DNA of 64,000 nt from Maribacter sp. HTCC2170 (GTDB lineage Bacteria; Bacteroidota; Bacteroidia; Flavobacteriales; Flavobacteriaceae). A program made the translations under genes and the position numbers. Below the pieces are notes generated by a model. That model was given only the letters and a program-made list of their open reading frames with translations. It searched no databases and was not told the DNA's origin. Below, in pieces: positions 9,047 through 16,973 of this stretch. Numbering within the stretch: position 1 is the first letter of the stretch; each line of letters begins with the position of its first letter. The stretch is taken from assembly GCF_000153165.2 (NCBI RefSeq), contig NC_014472.1:1361501-1425500 (forward strand), given 5' to 3'.

Positions 9047-9862
9047 ATGGAAGAACTTGTTAAAGAGCCTAAGATAGTGGATAAAATAATTGATCCCTCA
9101 CTAAAGAGAAAGGTAAAAATCGAAGTCACTGGTTCCAAAGTATGGTATGGTGATTTTCAAGCTATTAAAGGGATCGATATGTGCATAAAAGCCAATTCTG
9201 TAACGGCATTTATTGGGCCTTCAGGTTGTGGAAAATCTACTTTTCTTCGTTTATTCAATAGAATGAACGATTACGTGGATAGCTATAAAATGGAAGGAAA
9301 GATTAAAATTGATGACAAAAACATTTACAAGAAAAAAGTAAATGTTGAAGAACTTCGTAAAGAAGTCGGCATGGTCTTCCAAAAACCCAACCCCTTTCCA
9401 AAATCCATCTTTGACAATGTAGCTTATGGTTTAAAAATCCAAGGGATAAACGACAAAAAGTTCATACGCGAGAGGGTAGAAAAAGCTTTAAAACAAGCTG
9501 ACCTTTGGAATGAGGTCAAAGACAATCTGAAAAAATCTGGTCTTGCTTTGTCTGGAGGACAACAACAACGTTTATGCATTGCACGAACTTTAGCAGTAGA
9601 ACCATCCATTATCTTGATGGACGAACCAACCTCAGCACTGGACCCCATCTCAACAGCCAAAATCGAAGATCTTATTTTTGAATTGAAAAAGAAGTACACC
9701 ATAGTTATTGTTACTCATAATATGCAACAGGCCAGTAGAATCAGTGATTATACAGCATTTTTCTATATGGGTGAACTTATAGAATTTGGAAAGACAAAAA
9801 CAATTTTCACGAACCCAGATAAAAAACAGACCGAGAATTACATAACAGGTCGATTTGGCTAA
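9047..9862 (+). CDS. pstB: Phosphate ABC transporter ATP-binding protein PstB
   Basis: ABC ATPase of about 271 aa that drives phosphate import through PstCA. It shows Walker [11 protein letters not shown]-loop [20 protein letters not shown], signature LSGGQQQR, Walker [12 protein letters not shown] and the H-loop VTHNM. The FQKPNPFP segment is specific to PstB. Three starts are possible: GTG 9023, ATG 9035 and ATG 9047. I chose 9047 because it follows the pstA stop by 2 nt and keeps the whole domain, but the earlier ATG cannot be excluded. phoU follows after 11 nt. Confidence 0.95.
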   Translation: MEELVKEPKIVDKIIDPSLKRKVKIEVTGSKVWYGDFQAIKGIDMCIKANSVTAFIGPSGCGKSTFLRLFNRMNDYVDSYKMEGKIKIDDKNIYKKKVNVEELRKEVGMVFQKPNPFPKSIFDNVAYGLKIQGINDKKFIRERVEKALKQADLWNEVKDNLKKSGLALSGGQQQRLCIARTLAVEPSIILMDEPTSALDPISTAKIEDLIFELKKKYTIVIVTHNMQQASRISDYTAFFYMGELIEFGKTKTIFTNPDKKQTENYITGRFG

Positions 9863-9873
9863 AATAAAAAGAC

Positions 9874-10536
9874 ATGGATAACGCAGAATACCAGCAAGAA
9901 TCTTTGAACCAATCGGCATTTGACATGCTTAACTTATGCACATCGCAATTGGAAAAATCAATTGAGGCTTTTGTAAACCACGATAGTGATCTATCAGAAG
10001 AAGTTATACATAAAGAGAATAGAGTCAATGCAATGGATATCAAAATCGAAAAGGATTGCGAAAAATTTCTGGCCTTATTTACCCCAGTAGCAGTTGATCT
10101 TCGTTTTGTTATGGCCATTCTAAAGATTAATTCTGATTTAGAAAGAATTGGAGACCACGCCTTTAACATTGCCAATTATGTGGTGGAAGAAGACAAAGCT
10201 ATACCCTCACAATTATTTGAGGCAGTGAACTTTGACAAAATGATGGAAACGATTAAGCTTATGTTGAATCATATTACCATTGCCTTTGAAGACAAAGACG
10301 TGAAAATAGCACGGAAAGTATTCAAAAAGGACAAGGTTCTTGACAAAATCAATATTAAATCGTTCCAAATTCTGGAGATGGAGATTCAAAAAGACCAAAC
10401 CCTAATCAAGGAAGCCTTGTTCTTGTTTTCTGTTATAAAAAAGTTGGAACGTGTTGGAGACCTGATCAAGAACATAGCCGAGGAAATTATTTTTTATACC
10501 GATGCAGAAATCCTGAAACACAAAAGAAAAAAATAG
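9874..10536 (+). CDS. phoU: Phosphate signalling/transport regulator PhoU
   Basis: The 220-aa all-helical protein has two PhoU repeats. It carries the metal-binding patterns of the family, LKINSDLERIGDHAFNIANY in the first half and IKKLERVGDLIKNIAEE in the second (E/DxxxD motifs). PhoU links Pst transport to the PhoR kinase and damps Pho-regulon expression. It is the last gene of pstSCAB-phoU. No phoR or phoB is present in this window, so the signalling partners must be elsewhere. Confidence 0.95.
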   Translation: MDNAEYQQESLNQSAFDMLNLCTSQLEKSIEAFVNHDSDLSEEVIHKENRVNAMDIKIEKDCEKFLALFTPVAVDLRFVMAILKINSDLERIGDHAFNIANYVVEEDKAIPSQLFEAVNFDKMMETIKLMLNHITIAFEDKDVKIARKVFKKDKVLDKINIKSFQILEMEIQKDQTLIKEALFLFSVIKKLERVGDLIKNIAEEIIFYTDAEILKHKRKK

Positions 10537-10569
10537 GGGTTTTTCCAAAATTCAACAGCTCCTTTTAAT

Positions 10570-10625
10570 TTAACGCTTTCATAATGTTTACTTAACATTG
10601 ATTGTCCAAACATAAATTATGTTTA
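10570..10625 (+). promoter_or_regulatory. Candidate Pho box and promoter of the first PiT gene
   Basis: TTAACGCT (10570), ATAATGTT (10581) and TTAACATT (10592) are spaced by 11 bp. TATGTTTA at 10618-10625, one base off the Bacteroidota TAnnTTTG -7 consensus, starts 23 bp (12+11) after the last ACATT. If this is the promoter, the PiT mRNA has a leader of nearly 190 nt. Confidence 0.5.
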
Positions 10626-10819
10626 CGACGTTACTTTCAACAGTTATAAATTGTTCATAAATCATTAGTTCAAATTGGATTAGATTGTCAATCTGTATAA
10701 TTACATATTGATGATCAGAATGTAACACTGATTCGAATGTGCATGTTTTACTGATATAAGTCATATTTTTTATCAACATATTTCGTCAATTTTATATCTT
10801 ATACCAACTAAATTATATT

Positions 10820-13087
10820 ATGGACAATATTTACTTTTTAATGATTATAGCGCTTGCCGTATTAGCAATCGCAGACCTTGTCGTAGGTGTTAGTAATGAT
10901 GCCGTGAATTTTTTGAATTCCGCCCTAGGTTCTAAAGCCATTTCTTTTAAAACCATCATGATTGTTGCCAGTTTAGGTATTTTTTGTGGTGCTGTTTTCT
11001 CTAGTGGACTTATGGAAGTTGCCCGGAAAGGAATTTTTGTTCCTGGGGAGTTCATGTTCAATGAAATCATGATCATATTCATGGCCGTGATGATTACCGA
11101 CATTCTTCTGCTTGATTTTTTCAACACTCTTGGGATGCCAACTTCAACAACGGTTTCCATCGTTTTTGAACTTTTGGGAGCAGCTGTAGCCATGGCATTG
11201 ATTAAGATTGGTGCCGCAGGAGGTTCGTTCTCTGAAGTCGTTAATTATATCAATACAACTAAGGCAACAGAGATTATCTTGGGTATTTTACTTTCGGTGG
11301 TCGTCGCCTTCTCAGTAGGGGCATTGGTGCAATATGTATCACGACTGTTACTCTCCTTTAATTTTGAAAAGAAAGCCAAATGGGTAGGTGCTGTATTTGG
11401 AGGATTTGCTTTAGCAGCAATCACCTATTTTATCTTTATCAAAGGATTAAAAGGCACAGATTATTATGCTGAAATAAAACCTATGATTGAGGGTAAGACT
11501 GCTATCATCGTAACCATTAGTTTTGTGATATGGAGCTTGTTGTCATATTTAGTAGTAGCGGTGTTTAAAAAGAACATTTACATACTCATTATTGGCGTGG
11601 GTACATTTGCGTTGGCATTGGCATTTGCAGGCAATGATTTGGTGAACTTTATAGGTGTGCCTATTGCAGCTTATCAATCTTATGAGGCATGGACCGCTTC
11701 TGGTGTCCCAGCAACAGAATTTGCCATGGACGTTCTTGGAAAAAAAGTTCCGACTCCGACCTTTTTCCTTTTAGTTGCTGGTTTGGTTATGGTCTTGACC
11801 TTATGGTTCTCAAGTAAAGCCAAAAGAGTGGTAAAGACTTCAATTGATTTATCTAGTCAAAGTGACACAAAAGAACGGTTTAACCCTAATTTTTTGTCTA
11901 GAAACTTAGTTCGTATTACCATGTTGGCAGCGAAATACACTGCCACAGTAATACCAAATTCTATTCAAACTAAGATTGAAAACCAATTTCAAAAACCTGT
12001 AATTGAACTCCCTAAAGGTAAGACGCATGAGCTACCAGCTTTTGATTTAGTGCGGGCTGCTGTAAACCTGATGGTCGCAAGTGTATTGATCTCAATTGCA
12101 ACTTCGATGAAATTGCCATTATCAACTACTTATGTAACCTTTATGGTTGCGATGGGTACTTCTTTGGCAGATAGGGCCTGGGGAAGTGAAAGTGCGGTTT
12201 ATAGAGTTGCTGGAGTCCTTAACGTAATCGGGGGATGGTTCTTTACGGCAATCAGTGCTTTTATTGCGGCAGGAACGGTTGCGTATCTAATTCATTTAGG
12301 AGGTGGCGCAATGATTTCCGTTCTATTACTATTGGCGGTATTACTATTGGTAAGAAACTATATTAGCCACACGAAGAAAACCCGCGAGGTAAAGGCCGAA
12401 GACAGTTTAAATAAAGCCGAAAGTCAATCAATCCACGGTGTTATTGAGGAAAGTGCCGATAATATCTCAAAAGCATTGAAAAGGGTAAGTAAAATAAACC
12501 AGGTCACAATAAATGGATTGATAAATCAAGATTTAGATGGCCTTAAAAAAGCCAAAAACAATGTAGTTAAATTAGAAAATGAAATTGAGGACTTACAGAA
12601 CGATATTTTCTATTTCATTAAAGACCTTGATGACTCTTATTTAGGAGCCAGTAAGTTTTATATTGACGTCATCGGCAGTATACAAGATGTTGCCCAATCA
12701 TCAAGTTTGATCGCAAAAGTGAGCCATAAGCATGTAAACAATAATCATAAGAAGCTAAAGAAAAAACAAGCAGAAGAATTATTGGACATCAACGACAAGT
12801 TGGTTCATCTTTTTGGTGAAATCAGAAAGATTTTTGATGCACGTACATTCCACGAAATTGTTCCTGGAATACTTGAAGAAAAACAGACCTTGTTAAATAG
12901 TGTTCAAGAATCTATTCAAAAACAGGTTGTACGTACCAGAACTGAAGAATCAAGTCCAAAAAACACAACACTTTACTTTAGTATTTTGTTGGAAACACAG
13001 GATTTGATTAAAGCGAATATGAATATTCTCAACTTGTATTTTGAAGAACACAACAATACGAATATGAGTAAAGAGTTGACTGAATAG
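10820..13087 (+). CDS. PiT-family inorganic phosphate transporter with PhoU-like C-terminal domain
   Basis: The 755-aa inner-membrane protein belongs to the PiT (PF01384) phosphate/cation symporter family. The two signature segments are VGVSNDAVNFLNSALGSKAIS near the N-terminus and FAGNDLVNFIGVPIAAYQSY in the middle. About ten or more helices are followed, from roughly residue 520, by a cytoplasmic helical tail (SADNISKALKRV...) resembling a PhoU/DUF47 domain. A paralogue at 16974-19262 is highly similar along its full length, including the end (RTRTEESSPKNTTLYFS). The tail may regulate transport by phosphate status; that is inference. Pho-box-like repeats upstream suggest low-phosphate control. 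Confidence 0.92.
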   Translation: MDNIYFLMIIALAVLAIADLVVGVSNDAVNFLNSALGSKAISFKTIMIVASLGIFCGAVFSSGLMEVARKGIFVPGEFMFNEIMIIFMAVMITDILLLDFFNTLGMPTSTTVSIVFELLGAAVAMALIKIGAAGGSFSEVVNYINTTKATEIILGILLSVVVAFSVGALVQYVSRLLLSFNFEKKAKWVGAVFGGFALAAITYFIFIKGLKGTDYYAEIKPMIEGKTAIIVTISFVIWSLLSYLVVAVFKKNIYILIIGVGTFALALAFAGNDLVNFIGVPIAAYQSYEAWTASGVPATEFAMDVLGKKVPTPTFFLLVAGLVMVLTLWFSSKAKRVVKTSIDLSSQSDTKERFNPNFLSRNLVRITMLAAKYTATVIPNSIQTKIENQFQKPVIELPKGKTHELPAFDLVRAAVNLMVASVLISIATSMKLPLSTTYVTFMVAMGTSLADRAWGSESAVYRVAGVLNVIGGWFFTAISAFIAAGTVAYLIHLGGGAMISVLLLLAVLLLVRNYISHTKKTREVKAEDSLNKAESQSIHGVIEESADNISKALKRVSKINQVTINGLINQDLDGLKKAKNNVVKLENEIEDLQNDIFYFIKDLDDSYLGASKFYIDVIGSIQDVAQSSSLIAKVSHKHVNNNHKKLKKKQAEELLDINDKLVHLFGEIRKIFDARTFHEIVPGILEEKQTLLNSVQESIQKQVVRTRTEESSPKNTTLYFSILLETQDLIKANMNILNLYFEEHNNTNMSKELTE

Positions 13088-13107
13088 TTGCGAATTAAAC
13101 TTCATAA

Positions 13108-13141
13108 ACAAAAGCCCTTCAATGAAGGGCTTTTGTTTTAA
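13108..13141. terminator. Bidirectional terminator between convergent phosphate transporter genes
   Basis: ACAAAAGCCCTTC pairs with GAAGGGCTTTTGT around a 4-nt AAT(G)-type loop, with T-runs on both strands. It serves the PiT gene (+) and the Na/Pi gene (-), whose stop codon lies at its right edge. Confidence 0.88.
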
Positions 13142-14901
13142 CTGGCCTTTTCAAGTAATGAATCTTTTTCGCCATATAGTAGTTCAGCAACCTGTATCAA
13201 TTTCTTAATTGTATCATTAACATTATCATTATCGTTCACTAATGAAGATGCCATTTCAACGGTAATCAAACCATCTCTTATCAACTTATTTATTGAATCA
13301 TTTCCCTGGCGCATGGCCTCTTTAGCTTCTTGCTTAAGAAGAATCAGCTTTGAATAATACTGTTCTTTCTCGTCCTGTGTTCTAAACAAATAAATAACCC
13401 TTAACACCTTGGCTATTTTTTTTCGAAATTTATCATACTCCTTACTAATGTATTCGTTATCAGAATCTAAATAAAAAGAAACATTTTTATTCAATTCTCT
13501 CACATCACGAATTATCTCTACCATTTTACGGTTTGCAACAATTATCTCAGATATTTGATTATTCTGCTTGTTGGACAGTTTTAATCTACTTTGAGCTGTA
13601 GTAGCATATTTAATGATTTGACCATATATGGTCTTTACCTTAGTATAATAGAGTTCCTCTACATCAGTATTCATATCTTCTTGAGATCTCTTTACGACTT
13701 TCTTAAGCTTAAGATTTGACTTTATATCTTCACGATGAATATTCAATGCATGGGCAACAATTTCAAAAATTGCCTTTTTAAATAGATATTTAGATTCCTT
13801 TCTCAATGCCCAAATGGCCGAAGCAGGGAATTCCAAAACAGATTCAGTCAAGAATTTAGGTTCACTAATATCTTTTTCTTCATCTTTTTCCTTGAATACC
13901 TTAATCAATAGTTTTTCCATTTTTTTAATGAACGGAATCATAAGAAGAACCCCTATTATGTTGAATATCGTATGAAATAGTGCAAGTTTTAGGGTGTAAT
14001 CAGTAGTGGAAATTCCAAAGGAATCTGATAATATATTCACTAAATCAGCTAAAGGGTAAATAAAACCCAGTGCTACCAACCCTGTTACCATGTTAAAAAT
14101 CAAATGGGCACCGGCCAATCGTCTCCCTGCCACATTTGAGCTTAATGACCCTAAAACTGCGGTAATCGTTGTTCCCACGTTTGCACCAATAGCTAATGCC
14201 AAAGCATTTTCATAATCTATTTGCCCTGCGGATAAGGCCGTTAAAATTAGAGCCAATGTGGCACTACTTGATTGAAGAATGGTTGTTATAAGAATACCAA
14301 CGCCGGTATAGATTACAACCCCTAAAAAACCTGGGACAGCATATTGGGTCAAATCAATGTATTCCTTAAAGACATCGAACCCCTCTTTCATATAATGTAC
14401 ACCTAGAAAGAAAAAACCTAATCCCGCCAATACATTTCCTATTCCTTTTAATGAAGCCTTCTTTTGAAATGAAAAAATTATTCCGAAAACCAACATGGGC
14501 ATCGCAAGTGCTGAAATCTTTATTTTCAATCCGAAACCTGCAACAAGCCAGGCTGTTGCAGTAGTACCAATATTGGCACCAAAAATAAGTCCTAACCCGC
14601 CTGCCAAGGATATTAAACCTGCACTAATAAATGAAATGGTAATTACCGATACCAGGGAACTGGATTGAATTAAAGCAGTTACTAATGCCCCAACCGAAAT
14701 ACTCTTATATAGCTTATCTGTTGCTTTTTTAAGTAGATTTTGAAGTGGTCCTTTTGTGAATACCCTAAAACCTTCTTCGAGCATGATCATTCCAAAAAGT
14801 AGTATTGCCACACCAGCCGCAATAGTCTTAAAATTTGGATTATAAATCAGTACAATGGCCAGTGCCAATAAGAAAAGATAAAACAGAGATTTTCTGAACA
14901 T
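13138..14901 (-). CDS. Na/Pi-cotransporter family protein with PhoU-like C-terminal domain (NaPi-1)
   Basis: The 587-aa inner-membrane protein has two inverted Na/Pi-cotransporter (PF02690) repeats, each with the QSSS motif and a GANIGTT or GANVGTT motif: QSSSLVSVITISF/GANIGTTATAWLV and QSSSATLALILTA/GANVGTTITAVLG. A cytoplasmic helical tail from about residue 350 is PhoU-like, with TDVEELYYTKVKTIYGQIIK and REDIKSNLKLKKVVKRSQED. It lies 50 nt downstream of a closely related gene (NaPi-2) and is probably co-transcribed with it, since no separate Pho box is visible. Direction of phosphate movement cannot be read from sequence, because some homologues export phosphate. Confidence 0.9.
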   Translation of the reverse strand: MFRKSLFYLFLLALAIVLIYNPNFKTIAAGVAILLFGMIMLEEGFRVFTKGPLQNLLKKATDKLYKSISVGALVTALIQSSSLVSVITISFISAGLISLAGGLGLIFGANIGTTATAWLVAGFGLKIKISALAMPMLVFGIIFSFQKKASLKGIGNVLAGLGFFFLGVHYMKEGFDVFKEYIDLTQYAVPGFLGVVIYTGVGILITTILQSSSATLALILTALSAGQIDYENALALAIGANVGTTITAVLGSLSSNVAGRRLAGAHLIFNMVTGLVALGFIYPLADLVNILSDSFGISTTDYTLKLALFHTIFNIIGVLLMIPFIKKMEKLLIKVFKEKDEEKDISEPKFLTESVLEFPASAIWALRKESKYLFKKAIFEIVAHALNIHREDIKSNLKLKKVVKRSQEDMNTDVEELYYTKVKTIYGQIIKYATTAQSRLKLSNKQNNQISEIIVANRKMVEIIRDVRELNKNVSFYLDSDNEYISKEYDKFRKKIAKVLRVIYLFRTQDEKEQYYSKLILLKQEAKEAMRQGNDSINKLIRDGLITVEMASSLVNDNDNVNDTIKKLIQVAELLYGEKDSLLEKAS

Positions 14902-14951
14902 GCTATTATTTATATATAATTAGTTTAACTATTCCAATGGTAATAAGTACT

Positions 14952-16730
14952 CTAAAGATTAACTGTTTCTTCTTGCACGCTTTCTACACCTCCATTTTCT
15001 AACAAAGAATCCTTTTCGCTATAAAGTAGTTCCGCGACATCAATCAATTTTTTGGTAATATTATTTACATTGTCATTATCATTCACTAATGAGGATGCCA
15101 TGTCAACAGTAATCAAATCCTCTCGGATGAGTTTATTTATAGATTTATTGGATTGATTAGCGCCTTCCTTAGCTGCTTCTTTAAGTTTCAAAAGCTTTAC
15201 GTAGTATTGTTCTTTGTCTTCCTTAGTTCTAAACAAATAAATAACGCGCAAAGTCTTGATTATCTTTTTGCGGAATTTATCATATTCTTTACTTACGTGT
15301 TTATTTTCAGAGTTTAAGTAAAAAGAAACGTTTCTGCCAAGTTCTCTTACATCATTAACAATTTCAACCATTTTACGGTTTGCTATTTTGATTTCCGAAA
15401 CCCGTTGGTTTTGTATTTCATTCAACTTTAAGGCAGTTTGCGCTGTTGTAGCATACTTTATTATCTCGCCATATATTTTTTTCACCTTGGTATAGTATAG
15501 TTCACGCACATCCGTTTTAAAATCTTCTTTTGACCTTTTGACTATTTTCTTGAGTCCAACATCGGAAGTAACATCTTCACGATGTATGTTCAATGCATGT
15601 GAAACTATTTGAAAAACAGCATTTTTATAAAGATATTTTGATTCATTAACCAATGAGATAAGTAAAGTTTCAGGATATTTTAAAACCTTTTCATTCAAGA
15701 ATTTTGGCTCATCAATTTCTTTTGAAGGCTCAACTCTTGCTTGGACTAATCTTTCAACAACAGCTGCAATTGGTTTAATGAACCAAACCAAAACAAACGT
15801 ATTGATAATATTAAAGCTGGTATGAAAAAGTGATAATGCAACAGGTATGGCCGCGGCACTCATATAAGGTGATTCAGACCCTGTTAAACTAACAAGCCAT
15901 TCTACAAACCTCAAGAATGGATAGAACAACAACAGAACCCAGATTACCCCAATTACATTGAAAATAAGATGTGCCCGTGCTGTTCGTTTTGCGTGAAAAT
16001 TCGCCACCAGAGCTGCTAAATTAGCAGTAATAGTTGTTCCTATATTTTCTCCCAAAACCATTGCCGCCGCAAGTGGAAAAGGAATCCATCCTTGAGCGGT
16101 CATAATCAATGTAAGGGCCATAGTAGCACTTGAGGATTGAATTATTACTGTCAAGATAGTTCCGATTGCAAGAAAAAGAAGCACAGACCAAAACCCTAAA
16201 TCAGTATATCTGCTTAAAAATTCAAGTATTTCCGGGTTTTGTCTGATATCAGGAACAGCATCTTTTAAAAATTGTAGTCCTATGAACAAAACTGCAAATC
16301 CGATTATAAACCCTCCCCAATTCTTTAAATTTTCTTTTTTTGCAAACGTAAATAAGAATCCAAGTCCAACCAACGGCAGCGCAATCACACTCATACTAAC
16401 TTTAAATCCTAAAATAGTAATCAACCATGCGGTAATGGTTGTACCTATATTGGCACCCATGATTACACTTATCGATTCCATTAATGTGAGTAAGCCCGCG
16501 TTTGAAAAGCTTACAACCATTAATGTAGTAGCCGATGAAGATTGAATAACCGAGGTAATAAAAAAACCGGTGAAAATCCCTAAAAATCTATTGGAGGTCA
16601 TTGTCGCCAAAATCTTCCTCATTTTATCTCCAGCAAGGCTCATTAAAGCGTCGCTCATCACCTTCATCCCAAATAAAAACAGTCCTAAAGACCCAAATAA
16701 TTGCAATATTTCGTATAACCCGTAATCCAC
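14952..16730 (-). CDS. Na/Pi-cotransporter family protein with PhoU-like C-terminal domain (NaPi-2)
   Basis: This 592-aa paralogue of NaPi-1 has the paired QSSSATTLMVVSF/GANIGTTITAWLI and QSSSATMALTLIM/GENIGTTITANLA motifs. Note GENIGTT in the second repeat where NaPi-1 has GANVGTT. The C-terminal PhoU-like helical tail is strongly conserved with NaPi-1 (TDVRELYYTKVKKIYGEIIKYATTAQ, split here as family marker). The start is a GTG giving MDYGLYEILQ then GLFLFGMKVMSDAL, a normal Na/Pi N-terminus. The Pho-box-like triple repeat lies only about 20-45 bp upstream, so the mRNA leader would be very short. It is first in a two-gene operon with NaPi-1 and divergent from PiT-2. Confidence 0.9.
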   Translation of the reverse strand: MDYGLYEILQLFGSLGLFLFGMKVMSDALMSLAGDKMRKILATMTSNRFLGIFTGFFITSVIQSSSATTLMVVSFSNAGLLTLMESISVIMGANIGTTITAWLITILGFKVSMSVIALPLVGLGFLFTFAKKENLKNWGGFIIGFAVLFIGLQFLKDAVPDIRQNPEILEFLSRYTDLGFWSVLLFLAIGTILTVIIQSSSATMALTLIMTAQGWIPFPLAAAMVLGENIGTTITANLAALVANFHAKRTARAHLIFNVIGVIWVLLLFYPFLRFVEWLVSLTGSESPYMSAAAIPVALSLFHTSFNIINTFVLVWFIKPIAAVVERLVQARVEPSKEIDEPKFLNEKVLKYPETLLISLVNESKYLYKNAVFQIVSHALNIHREDVTSDVGLKKIVKRSKEDFKTDVRELYYTKVKKIYGEIIKYATTAQTALKLNEIQNQRVSEIKIANRKMVEIVNDVRELGRNVSFYLNSENKHVSKEYDKFRKKIIKTLRVIYLFRTKEDKEQYYVKLLKLKEAAKEGANQSNKSINKLIREDLITVDMASSLVNDNDNVNNITKKLIDVAELLYSEKDSLLENGGVESVQEETVNL

Positions 16731-16748
16731 CCTAATACAATTTAAACT

Positions 16749-16778
16749 ATTGTTAAATTAATGTAAATTTAATGTAAA
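16749..16778 (-). promoter_or_regulatory. Candidate Pho box upstream of the Na/Pi operon
   Basis: Read on the minus strand: TTTACATT, TTTACATT and TTAACAAT at exact 11-bp spacing (ends at 16778, 16767, 16756). This is the clearest triple repeat in the window. No convincing -7 box was found before the GTG at 16730. Confidence 0.6.
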
Positions 16779-16905
16779 CTACAAGTAAAATCATCAAAGA
16801 TTTTTTTACCCCATACCGTTGTCAAAAGCTCTTTTTCAGTTGATTGCCAAAAAATATTCCAAGAATTGAAATGTAATTGAGTTAAATAGATTATTGCCCC
16901 AATTG

Positions 16906-16950
16906 ATAACATTTAGGTTACATTCATTTATCGAAATTAAAGTACGTTTG
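16906..16950 (+). promoter_or_regulatory. Candidate Pho box and promoter of the second PiT gene
   Basis: ATAACATT (16906) and GTTACATT (16917) are 11 bp apart. A perfect TAnnTTTG element (TACGTTTG, 16943-16950) starts 23 bp (12+11) after the second ACATT. No TTG-type -33 element is seen, consistent with an activator replacing it. Confidence 0.62.
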
Positions 16951-16973
16951 CATGTTACTTTCAATTAAAAGAA

